A stretch of DNA of 64,000 nucleotides from CAYZUC01 sp964481705 (GCA_964481705.1 CAYZUC010000004.1:1-64000); one strand, 5' to 3'; shown: positions 7,591 through 17,181, numbered from the stretch's first letter. Notes: generated by a model from the sequence alone, not told the origin. Made by a program: numbers and translations.

Positions 7591-9615
7591 ATGAAAAATA
7601 ACAAATCCAGAAATTGGAACATAGAAATAAAAACGGAATATATAACAGCGATACTAAGCATTCTTGTATTTATACTTTTTTATGGAGTAGGTTGTATTAA
7701 CCCTTCCAATACAGACTGGCTTATGGTTGGGGGAGATTTATCTCAGCATTATCTTGGGTGGAAGGTCTATCGTCATTCTTCCTGGCAATTCCCTTTTGGT
7801 ATGATGAATAATATTGCATACCCATTTTCGGAATCTATCATGTTTACCGATTCGATTCCGTTATTTGCGTTAATCTTTAAAGTATTTAATCCTATTTTAC
7901 CAAAACGATTTCAGTACTTTGGTTTATGGGGGATGTTGTGTTTTATTATTCAGGGGGTACTGAGCTGCAATATTCTCAAAAAATACTTAGAAAGTAGAGT
8001 TTCCCAGGTTATGGGAGCAATGTTAATTGTATTGTCACCATGTATGATTCGAAGAATGTTTTGGCATACGTCGCTTGCGGGCCAATGGATTTTAATCCTG
8101 TGTATCTGGTGTCTGGTTTATCAAAGTGATAGACTGCAAAGTATTCGGAAGAGTACATCCATATGGGGACTTGTCGGATTCCTGGCTGTCTTCATTCATG
8201 TCTATTTTGTCCCGATGTGCTCTGTTTTTTTTGTGGGATTCTGTTTTTTTGACTGGTTCAAGAATCATGATTATAAACGTATTCTTTTAATAATGGGTAG
8301 TTATTTTCTGTCAATTATCTTATCGATGTGGGTGTTAGGTGGATTTTCTTCCGGTATGGATAGTGGAGCCCCTGGACTTGCTTACTACAGTTTTAATTTG
8401 AATGGCTTTTTTAATCCACAGGAATGGAATTGTATTTTGCCTGGTTTGAAGAATTATGTGGATGGTCAATTGGAAGGCTTTTCTTATCTTGGACTTGGAA
8501 TAATAGCTTTATTTGTCATTACTTGTATCGTGAGGGGTAAGAGTCTAATTCTGAATGGGTATAAGAACATTTGGGAAGAAAGACAGAAAACGATAGTCAT
8601 TTGTCTTATTATGTTTGCTGGTTCCATTTGGATGGCTTGTTCCAATGAGATAACATTAGGAAATCGGTTATTATTAAGGATTCCATTATTTTCGTTTGTA
8701 GAGCATGCTTGGTCTATTTTTCGCTCAACAGGTCGACTTGCGTGGCCTGCTGTATATATGATAGCTTTTGCTTCCATTATTTCGAGCCGAAGCTCAAGAA
8801 AGAAAGCTTTATGGAAGTATCTTCTTACTATTTGTGTTGTTTTGCAGATGATGGATATCTATGGAGCGGTTAGGAAACAGGCGGAGCCTGTCAGAAGTAA
8901 AAAGGAATATCAATCGCTGTTAAGAGAAAGCTTCTGGAGTGAGGTGTGTGTCGAACAAAAAAGGTCTCACATTGTTATGGTGGATAAGGATCAGCTGAGC
9001 CAGGAAATGCTGTATTCGATAACTGATTATGCGATGGATCATAATATGACCATTAATGATTTTTACTTTGCTAGAAATCTGATAAGTCCGACGGTAAAGG
9101 TGGCAGAGGATTTTGCAGAGAATCCATCAGACGACAGTATTTATATTTTCTCAAATAGTGTTTTGTTTCCATTTGAACAGTATTCCTTGTATTACTATAC
9201 TGTTGATGGAATGATCGTGGGGTTAAAGTCTCCGCTTGGAGAACGAAAACAGATGGAACAGAGTCACCTGTCCTCATATCATATAGCTTTTGATGGGAAT
9301 CATCTGATTGATGGAGAAGATCGTGATGGAAAACGTTATCTAAGTGAGCATGGTGTATCCTATGGACCATTTTTAAAACTAGGCAAAGGTAGATATGATG
9401 TCATGATCACCGGCAAGAATATAGATAAAGCTGTCGTTGAAATCTATGCGTCCGGTGGAGAGAATGTTTTTGAATACGAAACGAAGTCACTGGATGAGAA
9501 TAAGATGCAGTTATCCTTTGAGATAAACGAGCCTGTGAATGATTGGGAAATCAATGTTCATGGTGCAGGTGATAAGATAGAGCTCTTTGATATCTGTCTG
9601 GAGAGGGCAGGATGA
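7591..9615 (+). CDS. DUF6311 polytopic membrane protein
   Basis: A 674-residue membrane protein. Residues ~15-430 hold about 10-11 hydrophobic segments. The first outside loop contains the family-like stretch GGDLSQHYLGWKVYRHS, which resembles the DUF6311 and YfhO-type glycosyltransferase-C-fold proteins. The C-terminal ~230 residues are soluble and beta-rich (FDGNHLIDGEDRDGKRYLS) and probably extracytoplasmic. A role in cell-surface glycan or lipid glycosylation is plausible by analogy only. It is monocistronic and followed by a convergent gene 4 bp away. The start appears leaderless. Confidence 0.7.
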   Translation: MKNNKSRNWNIEIKTEYITAILSILVFILFYGVGCINPSNTDWLMVGGDLSQHYLGWKVYRHSSWQFPFGMMNNIAYPFSESIMFTDSIPLFALIFKVFNPILPKRFQYFGLWGMLCFIIQGVLSCNILKKYLESRVSQVMGAMLIVLSPCMIRRMFWHTSLAGQWILILCIWCLVYQSDRLQSIRKSTSIWGLVGFLAVFIHVYFVPMCSVFFVGFCFFDWFKNHDYKRILLIMGSYFLSIILSMWVLGGFSSGMDSGAPGLAYYSFNLNGFFNPQEWNCILPGLKNYVDGQLEGFSYLGLGIIALFVITCIVRGKSLILNGYKNIWEERQKTIVICLIMFAGSIWMACSNEITLGNRLLLRIPLFSFVEHAWSIFRSTGRLAWPAVYMIAFASIISSRSSRKKALWKYLLTICVVLQMMDIYGAVRKQAEPVRSKKEYQSLLRESFWSEVCVEQKRSHIVMVDKDQLSQEMLYSITDYAMDHNMTINDFYFARNLISPTVKVAEDFAENPSDDSIYIFSNSVLFPFEQYSLYYYTVDGMIVGLKSPLGERKQMEQSHLSSYHIAFDGNHLIDGEDRDGKRYLSEHGVSYGPFLKLGKGRYDVMITGKNIDKAVVEIYASGGENVFEYETKSLDENKMQLSFEINEPVNDWEINVHGAGDKIELFDICLERAG

Positions 9616-9619
9616 AGGA

Positions 9620-10900
9620 TTACTCAATGGTCTCGTCCTCTTGTTGAGTATCCGGTAAATAGAGGTGTACCTGATCAATTTTGTTCTTAGAGGTGCTTAC
9701 GACTTCCAGAATGATACCATCGGGAGTGGAAACAGATTCGCCGGCATCGGGAAGACGATCAAGGAGACCAATAATCAATCCACCAACAGAATCATAATCC
9801 TCGGATTCTAAGGATAAGGAAAGAGCATCGTTCAGGTCGTCAAGCTTCAGACTTCCTTCCACCAGATACTCATGTTCATTGATGGTCTTAATTAAATCAA
9901 ATTCGTCTTCGTCATATTCATCACGAATCTCGCCTACAATTTCTTCGAGGAGATCTTCCATCGTAATGATACCTTCAGCACCGCCATATTCATTTAGGAC
10001 AATTGCCATACTGAGGGTGGATTTCTTCAGTTCCATCATTAGTTCGGATGTCTTCTTTGACTCGTATGTAAAATAAACATCACGCAGAATATCCCTTACC
10101 TTGAAAAACTTGCGGCTTTCATAAAGAAGAAAATCCTTCATATTGATTAATCCAACAATATTATCGGTATCCTCTTCATAAACCGGAAGACGAGTGTATT
10201 TTTCGTTTTTGAAGACCTCCAGAATCTCATCATAGGTCGAAGAAAGCTCAATGGAGCATACATTGATACGTGGAATCATGATATCTTTTGCACAAGAATC
10301 TCCAAAATCAAAAACATTATAAATCATTTTACGTTCGCTGCTTTCAATCACTCCATCTTCGTGACTTACGTCTACGATTGTCTTGAGTTCGGTCTCTGTC
10401 ATAGACTTATCAGCAGATTTTGGATCAATATGAAGAACGAAAAGTAAGAGTAAGGCAATTTTATCAATAATGAAGATAATGGGAGTAAAAGCTTTCATAA
10501 GAAATAGGATAACTCCGGCATAAGACAAAGCAATTTCTTCAGAATGTATGGTGGCAATCGTCTTAGGCGTAATCTCTCCAAAAACTAGAATTACAATGGT
10601 TAATACGCCAGTTACAATTCCAACAACGGTATTTCCCCAGATGCGAATAGCAAGCGTTGTTGAGAGCGCGGAAGCGGAGATATTAACGATATTATTACCA
10701 ACGAGTATTGCCGATAACATTTTTGCTGAATTAGAATAAACCTTTGTGAGGCGAATAGCACGTTTGTCACCTTCTTCAACAAGCGTTCTTATTTTGATTT
10801 TATTAACGGTTGTTAATGAAGTCTCTGCTGAAGAAAAGAAAGCAGAAAGTAGTATAAGAAGTACTAAACATACAGATTGTATTATTATGGTGGTATCCAA
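9620..10900 (-). CDS. CNNM/CBS-domain transporter-like protein (HlyC/CorC family)
   Basis: This 426-residue protein has, in order, an N-terminal CNNM/DUF21 membrane domain (LLILLSAFFSSAETSLTTVNKIK, four hydrophobic segments), two CBS domains (MIPRINVCSIELSSTY onward and YFTYESKKTSELM onward) and a C-terminal CorC_HlyC domain (DDLNDALSLSLESEDYDSVGGLI). Relatives are linked to Mg2+ or Co2+ transport; the old hemolysin name is historical. The TTG at 10900 is preferred because AAGGAG lies 9 nt upstream; the 36 residues before it have no ribosome binding site. It converges on the DUF6311 gene. Confidence 0.88.
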   Translation of the reverse strand: MDTTIIIQSVCLVLLILLSAFFSSAETSLTTVNKIKIRTLVEEGDKRAIRLTKVYSNSAKMLSAILVGNNIVNISASALSTTLAIRIWGNTVVGIVTGVLTIVILVFGEITPKTIATIHSEEIALSYAGVILFLMKAFTPIIFIIDKIALLLLFVLHIDPKSADKSMTETELKTIVDVSHEDGVIESSERKMIYNVFDFGDSCAKDIMIPRINVCSIELSSTYDEILEVFKNEKYTRLPVYEEDTDNIVGLINMKDFLLYESRKFFKVRDILRDVYFTYESKKTSELMMELKKSTLSMAIVLNEYGGAEGIITMEDLLEEIVGEIRDEYDEDEFDLIKTINEHEYLVEGSLKLDDLNDALSLSLESEDYDSVGGLIIGLLDRLPDAGESVSTPDGIILEVVSTSKNKIDQVHLYLPDTQQEDETIE

Positions 10901-10979
10901 TTGATAAATCTCCTTGTTATAAAATGATATGAGTGTCAAAAGCATTCCAAATAGCAATCGAATAGAAGGCTTAATTAGG

Positions 10980-11008
10980 AATATACAGAAAAGTGGTATA
11001 ATTGTCAA
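10980..11008 (-). promoter_or_regulatory. Promoter for the CNNM/CBS gene
   Basis: On the minus strand, TTGACA (11008-11003) and TATATT (10985-10980) are 17 bp apart. They would give a leader of about 75 nt before the TTG start. Confidence 0.55.
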
Positions 11009-11054
11009 TTGTTCTCAATAATCTTTAACAAAGATAAAGATGGAGAACATAGAT

Positions 11055-11420
11055 ATGAAGGACAAAGTTGGTTTTATTGTGAAAGGATTGATTTTAGCTT
11101 ATCTTATAACCGGCATTTTTCTGCTGGGAATAGCACTTTTACTTTACAAATTGAATTTGGGTGAAGGGATTGTAAATATACTGATTATTGTAAGCTATGT
11201 AGTGGCTTCCTTTGTAGCGGGTATGTACATAGGAAAGAAAATCGGACATAAGAAGTATTTATGGGGACTTTTCATTGGAGCTTGTTATTTCTTTTTGCTT
11301 GTCTTAATGACCTTTATTACAAATGGTAAGATCCAGACAGAAGAAGGAAGTTTTCTTACCACTATGATTCTAACATTAGCAGGAAGTATGTTAGGAGGAA
11401 TGTCAAGTAAAAGTACTTGA
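11055..11420 (+). CDS. TIGR04086-type small membrane protein
   Basis: About 121 residues with four hydrophobic helices (LILAYLITGIFLLGIALLLY; ILIIVSYVVASFVAGMYIG; LWGLFIGACYFFLLVLM; a short C-terminal helix rich in small residues, TLAGSMLGGM). The size and helix pattern fit the TIGR04086 family of clostridial membrane proteins, which has no known function. GGAG (11041-11044) supports the ATG at 11055 over the one at 11040. It lies just before ylxM-ffh. In other clostridia similar proteins sit near yajC/secDF genes, which would hint at membrane protein biogenesis, but this is weak. Confidence 0.65.
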   Translation: MKDKVGFIVKGLILAYLITGIFLLGIALLLYKLNLGEGIVNILIIVSYVVASFVAGMYIGKKIGHKKYLWGLFIGACYFFLLVLMTFITNGKIQTEEGSFLTTMILTLAGSMLGGMSSKST

Positions 11421-11468
11421 CATTCCTTTGCTGATATAGTACACTTGCAAAGTCGGAGGTTTTAAGTG

Positions 11469-11813
11469 ATGGAAGAATTTGTGGAACAGGCATTATTATT
11501 CGATTTTTACGGAGAACTGCTGACAGAGCATCAAAAGAGAGTATTGGAAGACATGGTTGTGAATGATCTTTCTATCAGTGAGATTGCTGACGAGCAGGGC
11601 ATTAGTCGGCAGGCAGTACATGATATCGTCAAGCGAAGCAGGAAGAGCCTTGAGGAATATGAGGACAAGCTTCACCTTGTTGAGAAGTTTCTATATATCA
11701 AGCAAAGAATCGGTGAGATTAATCAATTAGTTACCCATTATGACTCTTCTCAAAAGACGGAATTAATGGAACAGGTAAAGAATTTGACAGATCGCATATT
11801 AGAGGAGCTATAA
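11469..11813 (+). CDS. ylxM: YlxM/p13-like DNA-binding protein of the SRP operon
   Basis: A 114-residue protein with a sigma-70-region-4-like helix-turn-helix (LTEHQKRVLEDMVVNDLSISEIADEQGISRQAVHDIV, residues ~19-55). YlxM modulates SRP activity in Firmicutes and is almost always encoded directly before ffh, as here. GTG 11466 and ATG 11469 are adjacent possible starts behind GGAGG. Its end overlaps the ffh ribosome binding site and only 3 nt separate the genes. Confidence 0.92.
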   Translation: MEEFVEQALLFDFYGELLTEHQKRVLEDMVVNDLSISEIADEQGISRQAVHDIVKRSRKSLEEYEDKLHLVEKFLYIKQRIGEINQLVTHYDSSQKTELMEQVKNLTDRILEEL

Positions 11814-11816
11814 TAT

Positions 11817-13166
11817 ATGGCATTTGAAAGCCTTACAGATAAACTACAAAATGTATTCAAGAATTTAAGAAGTAAGGGTAAGCTGACAGAGGATGATGTA
11901 AAGGCGGCTTTGAAGGAAGTTAAAATGGCTTTATTAGAAGCGGATGTTAACTTTCGTGTTGTGAAGCAATTTGTGAAGTCAGTGGAAACGCGAGCAGTTG
12001 GTGCGGATGTTATGAATGGTCTTAATCCTGGTCAGATGGTGATTAAGATTGTAAATGAAGAGATGATCTCTTTGATGGGTTCTGAGACAACGGAGCTTGT
12101 CTTACAGCCAGGTAAAGCAATTACTGTCATTATGATGTGTGGATTAAACGGTGCCGGTAAGACAACGACCACAGCTAAGATTGCAGGAAAGCTGAAATTA
12201 AAAGGTAAAAAGTGCTTATTGGTTGCATGTGATGTATATAGACCCGCAGCGATTAAGCAGTTACAGATAAATGGAGAGAAACAGGAAGTAGATGTATTCT
12301 CCATGGGTGATAATCAAAAACCACTGGCAATTGCCAAAGCGGCTATTTCACATGCTGAGAAAAATGGACATCAGGTTGTCATTCTCGATACGGCAGGACG
12401 TCAACAGATAGATGAAGATTTGATGCAGGAATTAAAAGAGATTAAGGAGAATGTCGAAGTTCATAAGACATTACTTGTAGTCGATGCATGTACCGGTCAG
12501 GCGGCAGTCGATGTTGCAAAAGGGTTTGATGATCAGATTGGCATTGATGGTGTTGTGTTATCCAAGATGGATGGAGACAGTCGAGGCGGTGCGGCTTTGT
12601 CTGTTAAGGCGGTTACCGGAAAGCCGATTCTCTTTGTTGGTATGGGGGAGAAGCTGTCGGATTTGGAACAGTTTTATCCGGATCGTATGGCGTCTCGTAT
12701 TCTTGGAATGGGCGATGTCCTGACTTTGATTGAGAAGGCCTCTGAGAATATTGACGAGGAAAAAGAAAAGCAGATGGGTGAGAAGCTCAAAAAGGGTAAG
12801 TTTGATTTTGAAGATTACCTTGAGAGCATGAATCAGATGCGGAATATGGGTGGATTGAGCAGTGTTCTATCCATGCTTCCGGGGCTTACCGGAGGAAAAA
12901 TGGCTAATTTAGATGGAGCCATTGATGAAAAAGCACTTTCCAGGACAGAAGCAATCGTGCTGTCTATGACAAAGAGAGAACGTCAGAATCCGGAGATTTT
13001 GAATCCTCAGAGGAAGTATAGGATTGCTAAGGGAGCCGGTGTAGATGTAGCAGATGTGAATCGACTGGTTAAGCAGTTTGAACAGGCAAGAAAGATGATG
13101 AAACAAATGCCCGGTATGTTGGGCGGTAAAGGTGGTAAAAGAGGCGGTTTTAAACTTCCTTTTTAA
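11817..13166 (+). CDS. ffh: Signal recognition particle GTPase Ffh
   Basis: This SRP54 protein binds 4.5S/6S RNA and signal peptides and docks with FtsY at the membrane. It has 449 residues. The N domain spans ~1-85. The G domain shows G1 [25 protein letters not shown]3 DTAGRQQ and G4 [10 protein letters not shown]. The M domain is methionine-rich ([19 protein letters not shown], ending [19 protein letters not shown]). It is co-transcribed with ylxM and rpsP. Confidence 0.97.
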   Translation: MAFESLTDKLQNVFKNLRSKGKLTEDDVKAALKEVKMALLEADVNFRVVKQFVKSVETRAVGADVMNGLNPGQMVIKIVNEEMISLMGSETTELVLQPGKAITVIMMCGLNGAGKTTTTAKIAGKLKLKGKKCLLVACDVYRPAAIKQLQINGEKQEVDVFSMGDNQKPLAIAKAAISHAEKNGHQVVILDTAGRQQIDEDLMQELKEIKENVEVHKTLLVVDACTGQAAVDVAKGFDDQIGIDGVVLSKMDGDSRGGAALSVKAVTGKPILFVGMGEKLSDLEQFYPDRMASRILGMGDVLTLIEKASENIDEEKEKQMGEKLKKGKFDFEDYLESMNQMRNMGGLSSVLSMLPGLTGGKMANLDGAIDEKALSRTEAIVLSMTKRERQNPEILNPQRKYRIAKGAGVDVADVNRLVKQFEQARKMMKQMPGMLGGKGGKRGGFKLPF

Positions 13167-13197
13167 CATAAAACAAATAATCATGGAGGTGAACAAG

Positions 13198-13488
13198 ATG
13201 GCAGTAAAAATCAGATTAAGAAGAATCGGATTTAAGAAGAATCCTCTCTATAGAATCGTAGTAGCAGATTCCAGAACATCCAGAAATGGTAAATGTATCG
13301 AAGAGATTGGAACTTATAATCCAAATACAAATCCTAGTGAATTTAAAGTAAATGAGGAACTTGCAAAGAAATTTGCTGATTACANNNNNNNNNNAAATGA
13401 GGAGTTAGCTAAGAAGTGGTTAGCAAACGGTGCTCAGCCTACAGAAGTTGTTGGTAAGATCTTCAAACTGGCCGGTATTGAGAAATAG
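13198..13488 (+). CDS. rpsP: 30S ribosomal protein S16, with an assembly gap and a suspect duplication
   Basis: The N-terminal half is a normal S16 ([24 protein letters not shown] onward). After [14 protein letters not shown] the sequence enters a 10-N gap and then resumes with [30 protein letters not shown] is therefore present on both sides of the gap, in two different codon spellings. A normal S16 of ~83 residues would read [20 protein letters not shown] once. Either the contig ends are mis-joined strain variants or there is a real insertion. The ribosome binding site GGAGGTG lies 6-9 nt before the ATG. Confidence 0.9.
   Translation: MAVKIRLRRIGFKKNPLYRIVVADSRTSRNGKCIEEIGTYNPNTNPSEFKVNEELAKKFADYXXXXNEELAKKWLANGAQPTEVVGKIFKLAGIEK
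13385..13394. other. Scaffold gap (10 N) inside rpsP
   Basis: Ten Ns flanked by near-duplicate coding sequence. The length is likely a placeholder. Confidence 0.97.
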
Positions 13489-13526
13489 TGATACAATGGT
13501 CGCTTTAGCGGCGGATGGGAGCATGT

Positions 13527-13757
13527 ATGAAGGAATTGGTAGAAGTAATTGCTAAGGCACTTGTAGAGAATCCGGATGAGGTTGTAGTCACTGAAACAGA
13601 TAAGGATAAGACGATTACGGTAGAATTACGTGTCGCTCCGTCAGACATGGGGAAAGTGATTGGTAAGCAGGGACGTATTGCAAAAGCAATCCGCTCTGTC
13701 GTAAAGGCCGCATCATCCAAAGAAAACAAAAAGGTCAATGTAGATATTATCCAGTAA
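13527..13757 (+). CDS. khpA: KH-domain RNA-binding protein KhpA
   Basis: A 76-residue single KH domain. The GxxG loop appears as GKVIGKQGRIAKAIRSVV and it is followed by KVNVDII. KhpA pairs with KhpB to bind RNAs involved in cell division and elongation in Firmicutes. The ATG at 13527 has GGGAG 5 nt upstream and gives the standard length of 76; the upstream ATG at 13515 has no ribosome binding site. The position between rpsP and rimM is the conserved one. Confidence 0.94.
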   Translation: MKELVEVIAKALVENPDEVVVTETDKDKTITVELRVAPSDMGKVIGKQGRIAKAIRSVVKAASSKENKKVNVDIIQ

Positions 13758-13776
13758 TTCACTTGACTTTCGAAAT

Positions 13777-13804
13777 GGAGGGGCTTTTGCCTCTCTGTTT
13801 TTTT
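13777..13804 (+). terminator. Intrinsic terminator between khpA and rimM
   Basis: GGAGGGGC (13777-13784) pairs with GCCTCTCT (13789-13796) around a TTTT loop, with G-U pairs, and is followed by seven Ts (13798-13804). It may split or attenuate the operon. Confidence 0.65.
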
Positions 13805-13843
13805 GAATGAAATAACAATAGGAAGTAAGAGGTTCGGTGGAAT

Positions 13844-14350
13844 ATGGAAAAGTACTTACAGGTAGGAGTTTTTGCATCCACTCATGGTGTAAGAGGTGAA
13901 ATTAAGGTCTTTCCGACAACAGATGATGTTAATCGATTCAAGGTTTTGAAGGATGTATTGATGGATACGGGAAAAGAAATGATACCTCTTACGGTAACCG
14001 GCGTGAAATTCTTTAAACAATTTGTGATTTTAAAATTTAAAGAGATAGATACTATTAATGATATCGAGAAATATCGCGGGAGCTCTCTGATGGTAACAAG
14101 AGAGAATGCAGTTCCGCTGGCAGAGAATGAATACTTTATCGCTGATTTACTGGGATTTGATATTATAGAGGAAGATGGAACCAAGCTTGGTGTCCTGAAG
14201 GATATTATGCAAACAGGAGCCAATGATGTATATGTTGTAGAAATGGCCGGAAACAAAGAACTTCTCATACCGGCAATTAAGCAATGTATCTTAAAGATTG
14301 ATACAGAATCCGAGACAATCCGTGTACACTTGTTGGACGGTCTGTTGTAA
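13844..14350 (+). CDS. rimM: Ribosome maturation factor RimM
   Basis: A 168-residue 30S assembly factor that binds S19 and helps 16S 3'-domain maturation. The N-terminal barrel has [22 protein letters not shown] (residues 6-27). The C-terminal PRC-barrel shows [16 protein letters not shown], then the conserved GANDVYVVE and [10 protein letters not shown]. It is followed by trmD 47 bp on. Confidence 0.95.
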   Translation: MEKYLQVGVFASTHGVRGEIKVFPTTDDVNRFKVLKDVLMDTGKEMIPLTVTGVKFFKQFVILKFKEIDTINDIEKYRGSSLMVTRENAVPLAENEYFIADLLGFDIIEEDGTKLGVLKDIMQTGANDVYVVEMAGNKELLIPAIKQCILKIDTESETIRVHLLDGLL

Positions 14351-14397
14351 GGGAAGAAATCATGGCAGACTTTTACGCGGAAGGATGAGGAAGAATT

Positions 14398-15096
14398 ATG
14401 AATTTCTATATTTTAACGTTGTTTCCTGAAATGGTAATGAGTGGTTTGAATACAAGTATTTTGGGGCGTGCTATGGATGCAGGCTTGATTCATGCCGAGG
14501 CAATAAATATCCGTGATTTTGCCGGGAACAAGCATAACCGCGTAGATGATTACACCTATGGTGGTGGAGCAGGAATGCTCATGCAGGCAGAACCGGTATA
14601 TCAGGCGTATAAGTGGATTGAAGAAAAGGTTGGAAGAAAGTTACGTGTTTTGTATATGACTCCACAGGGAAAGACCTTTACGCAGGAAATGGCAGAAGGC
14701 TATGCATTGGAGGAGGATATTGTATTTCTTTGCGGCCATTATGAAGGAATCGATGAGAGAGTTTTAGAAGAGATTGTTACCGATTATGTGTCAATTGGCG
14801 ACTATGTTCTGACTGGTGGGGAATTGCCGGCTATGGTTATGATTGATTCGATTGCAAGATTAGTGCCAGGAGTTTTAAATAATGAATCAAGTGCTGAGTT
14901 TGAGTCTTTTCAGGACGGATTGCTCGAATATCCTCAGTATTCACGACCAGAGATATGGAGAGACAAGGCAGTTCCGGAAGTACTGATGAGCGGACACCAT
15001 GCAAATATAGAAAAATGGCGTTTGGAACAATCCATTCTTCGAACGAAGGAAAGGCGACCGGATTTGTACGAAAAATATATCGAAAAAACTACTTGA
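14398..15096 (+). CDS. trmD: tRNA (guanine-N1)-methyltransferase TrmD
   Basis: This enzyme makes m1G37 in tRNAs and prevents +1 frameshifting. It is a SPOUT trefoil-knot protein of 232 residues. Diagnostic motifs are TLFPEMV, the DDYTYGGGAGMLMQAEP loop, LCGHYEGIDERV and SIGDYVLTGGELPA, with the C-terminal domain carrying LLEYPQYSRPEIW. Normal length for the family. Confidence 0.97.
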   Translation: MNFYILTLFPEMVMSGLNTSILGRAMDAGLIHAEAINIRDFAGNKHNRVDDYTYGGGAGMLMQAEPVYQAYKWIEEKVGRKLRVLYMTPQGKTFTQEMAEGYALEEDIVFLCGHYEGIDERVLEEIVTDYVSIGDYVLTGGELPAMVMIDSIARLVPGVLNNESSAEFESFQDGLLEYPQYSRPEIWRDKAVPEVLMSGHHANIEKWRLEQSILRTKERRPDLYEKYIEKTT

Positions 15097-15138
15097 TATT
15101 TTATTGGCAGTATGGTAACATAACTAATTGTGAATAGA

Positions 15139-15178
15139 GATGGTCCTCTGTTGCTTTTGCGATAAGAACGTCAACATC
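15139..15178 (+). ncRNA. Probable L19 ribosomal protein leader
   Basis: GATG-N7-GTTG pairs with CAAC-ATC in a compact bulged hairpin (GAT 15139-15141 with 15176-15178; GTTG 15150-15153 with CAAC 15172-15175) just before the rplS ribosome binding site. The layout resembles the L19 leader known from Firmicutes, in which L19 is thought to control its own translation. I matched it by eye; a covariance-model search would settle it. Confidence 0.55.
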
Positions 15179-15198
15179 AAAAATAGGAGGAATGAAAG

Positions 15199-15546
15199 AT
15201 GAATGAAATTATCAAAAAGATTGAGGATGCTCAGTTAAAAGAAACTGTTCCTGAGTTCAACACAGGAGATACTGTTAAGGTATATGGTAAAATCAAAGAG
15301 GGAAACCGTGAGAGAATTCAGGTTTTCGAGGGAACCGTTATTAAGAAACAGGGTGGAAGCACAAGAGCTACTTTCACAGTACGTAAGTTTTCCAATGGCT
15401 GCGGAGTTGAGAAGACATGGCCTTTACACTCTCCAAATGTAGAAAAGGTTGAAGTTGTTCGTAGAGGTAAGGCAAGAAGAGCTAAGTTATTCTTCTTAAG
15501 AGGACGTGTTGGTAAGAAGGCTAAGATGAAAGAAATCGTTAAATAA
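15199..15546 (+). CDS. rplS: 50S ribosomal protein L19
   Basis: A 115-residue ribosomal protein located at the 30S-50S interface. Hallmarks are [26 protein letters not shown], the [31 protein letters not shown] core and the C-terminal [16 protein letters not shown] lies 8-12 nt before the ATG. It ends this transcription unit at a strong terminator. Confidence 0.98.
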   Translation: MNEIIKKIEDAQLKETVPEFNTGDTVKVYGKIKEGNRERIQVFEGTVIKKQGGSTRATFTVRKFSNGCGVEKTWPLHSPNVEKVEVVRRGKARRAKLFFLRGRVGKKAKMKEIVK

Positions 15547-15558
15547 GAAAACATAGAG

Positions 15559-15591
15559 GGAACAAATACTTATGTATTTGTTCCTTTTTTT
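15559..15591 (+). terminator. Strong intrinsic terminator after rplS
   Basis: An 11-bp perfect stem, GGAACAAATAC (15559-15569) with GTATTTGTTCC (15574-15584), TTAT loop, then Ts to 15591. Confidence 0.9.
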
Positions 15592-15696
15592 ATACAAAAA
15601 TGTTATACTGAATAAGGTGCGGATTTAAGATGATAGTAGTCAAGAACGCTACAGCTACAGGAAGAAAGTCGATAAATAAAGAACAGGGTTGCAGAT

Positions 15697-16284
15697 ATGA
15701 GACGAAGGAAAAAGAGCGGATTGAGTTTTTACCGCAAAGAAAAGAAGATTTCAAATGAAAAACTGAAGGAGCTCGGTTCCTGGGTATTTACTTCATTTGT
15801 TGCTATATTACTGGCCTATGTACTGGTTTATTCGGTAGGGATTCGTACAAGTGTGATCGGTGTTTCCATGGAACCATCCTTGTCGAATGGTCAGGAAATC
15901 TTGATTAATCGTGTTATATACAATTTTATAAAACCAAACCGTGGAGATGTGATTGTATTTAAGCCAAATGGGAATGAAAACGCTCACTATTACGTGAAAC
16001 GAGTGGTTGGTGTGCCTGGCGACACAATATTGATTGAGAATGGTGTCATGGTTCTAAATGGCCGAAAGAAGAGTGATATGTTTGAGGATCGCATCGAGGA
16101 TCCGGGAGTTGCAAAAGAGGAGATAACGCTTGGAATAGATGAGTATTTTGTAATGGGCGATAATTGTAATAACAGTGAAGACAGCCGTTCTGCAAATATT
16201 GGGAATGTTAATAAATCCACCATCATCGGGAAAGCATGGTTTCATCTGGCTTACGGCTCTGATGGACTGGGTAGCGTAAAATAA
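15697..16284 (+). CDS. lepB: Type I signal peptidase (first copy)
   Basis: This membrane serine/lysine protease removes Sec signal peptides. It has 195 residues: a charged cytoplasmic N-terminus (~30 residues), one membrane segment (WVFTSFVAILLAYVLVYSVGI), box B with the catalytic Ser (SMEPSLSNGQ), box D with the catalytic Lys (YYVKRVVGVPGD) and box E (GDNCNNSEDSR). It is followed by rbgA after 18 bp and by a second, related signal peptidase after that. Confidence 0.94.
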   Translation: MRRRKKSGLSFYRKEKKISNEKLKELGSWVFTSFVAILLAYVLVYSVGIRTSVIGVSMEPSLSNGQEILINRVIYNFIKPNRGDVIVFKPNGNENAHYYVKRVVGVPGDTILIENGVMVLNGRKKSDMFEDRIEDPGVAKEEITLGIDEYFVMGDNCNNSEDSRSANIGNVNKSTIIGKAWFHLAYGSDGLGSVK

Positions 16285-16302
16285 GTAGAAGGGGAACAAA
16301 AC

Positions 16303-17178
16303 ATGAATTATCAATGGTATCCGGGACATATGACAAAAGCAAAACGAATGATGGAGGAGAATATCAAGCTAATAGATCTAATCATTGAATTAATAGATGC
16401 ACGAGTACCGCTCAGCAGTAGGAATCCGGACATTGATCAATTAGGAAAGAATAAATCCAGGGTGATTTTGCTTAATAAGTCCGATCTTTCGGCGAAAAGA
16501 TATAACAATGAATGGATGAAATACTTTGAGGATAAGGGCTTCTATGTCATTGAGATTAATGCAAAGAGTGGAAGCGGTATGAAAGAGATACAAAATGTGG
16601 TACGCGAAGCATGCAGTGAAAAGATAGAGCGTGATCGAAAAAGAGGTATCCTTAATCGACCGATTCGAGCGATGGTAGTGGGAATCCCTAATGTAGGAAA
16701 GTCAACATTCATTAATTCTTTTTGTGGAAAAGCATGTACTAAGACGGGAAATAAGCCTGGAGTTACTAAGGGAAAACAATGGATTCGTTTAAATAAGACA
16801 TTGGAATTGCTAGATACGCCCGGCATTCTATGGCCCAAATTTGATGATCCGAAGACTGGTGAGAAGCTTGCAATGATAGGCTCTATGAATGATGATGTTT
16901 TAAATGTCGACGAGCTGGCATTAAAATTGATTCATCTGATTGATACTCATTACGAGGGCATGCTTGAACATAAGTATGGATTTGATGATAAGGATACAGA
17001 GTATTCGGAAATCGAGATGAGAAGCCTGAGAATCCTTTACCTGATAGCAAAAGCTAGAAACTGTATCAGCAGAGGAGGAGAGCCGGATTTGACCAGAACG
17101 GCAAACCTGATTATAGATGATTTTCGTGCTGGTAAAATCGGAAAGATTACGTTGGAGTTTGTATCGGAGGAAGAGTAA
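16303..17178 (+). CDS. rbgA: Ribosome biogenesis GTPase YlqF/RbgA
   Basis: A circularly permuted GTPase (order G4-G5-G1-G2-G3) needed for late 50S assembly in Bacillus subtilis. It has 291 residues. It begins YQWYPGHMTKAKR; G4 is LLNKSDL, G1 is GIPNVGKSTFIN, the G2 region is KPGVTKGKQW and G3 is LLDTPGILWP. The helical C-terminal domain spans ~190-290. It sits between two lepB genes and 3 bp before the second. Confidence 0.96.
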   Translation: MNYQWYPGHMTKAKRMMEENIKLIDLIIELIDARVPLSSRNPDIDQLGKNKSRVILLNKSDLSAKRYNNEWMKYFEDKGFYVIEINAKSGSGMKEIQNVVREACSEKIERDRKRGILNRPIRAMVVGIPNVGKSTFINSFCGKACTKTGNKPGVTKGKQWIRLNKTLELLDTPGILWPKFDDPKTGEKLAMIGSMNDDVLNVDELALKLIHLIDTHYEGMLEHKYGFDDKDTEYSEIEMRSLRILYLIAKARNCISRGGEPDLTRTANLIIDDFRAGKIGKITLEFVSEEE

Positions 17179-17181
17179 AGC

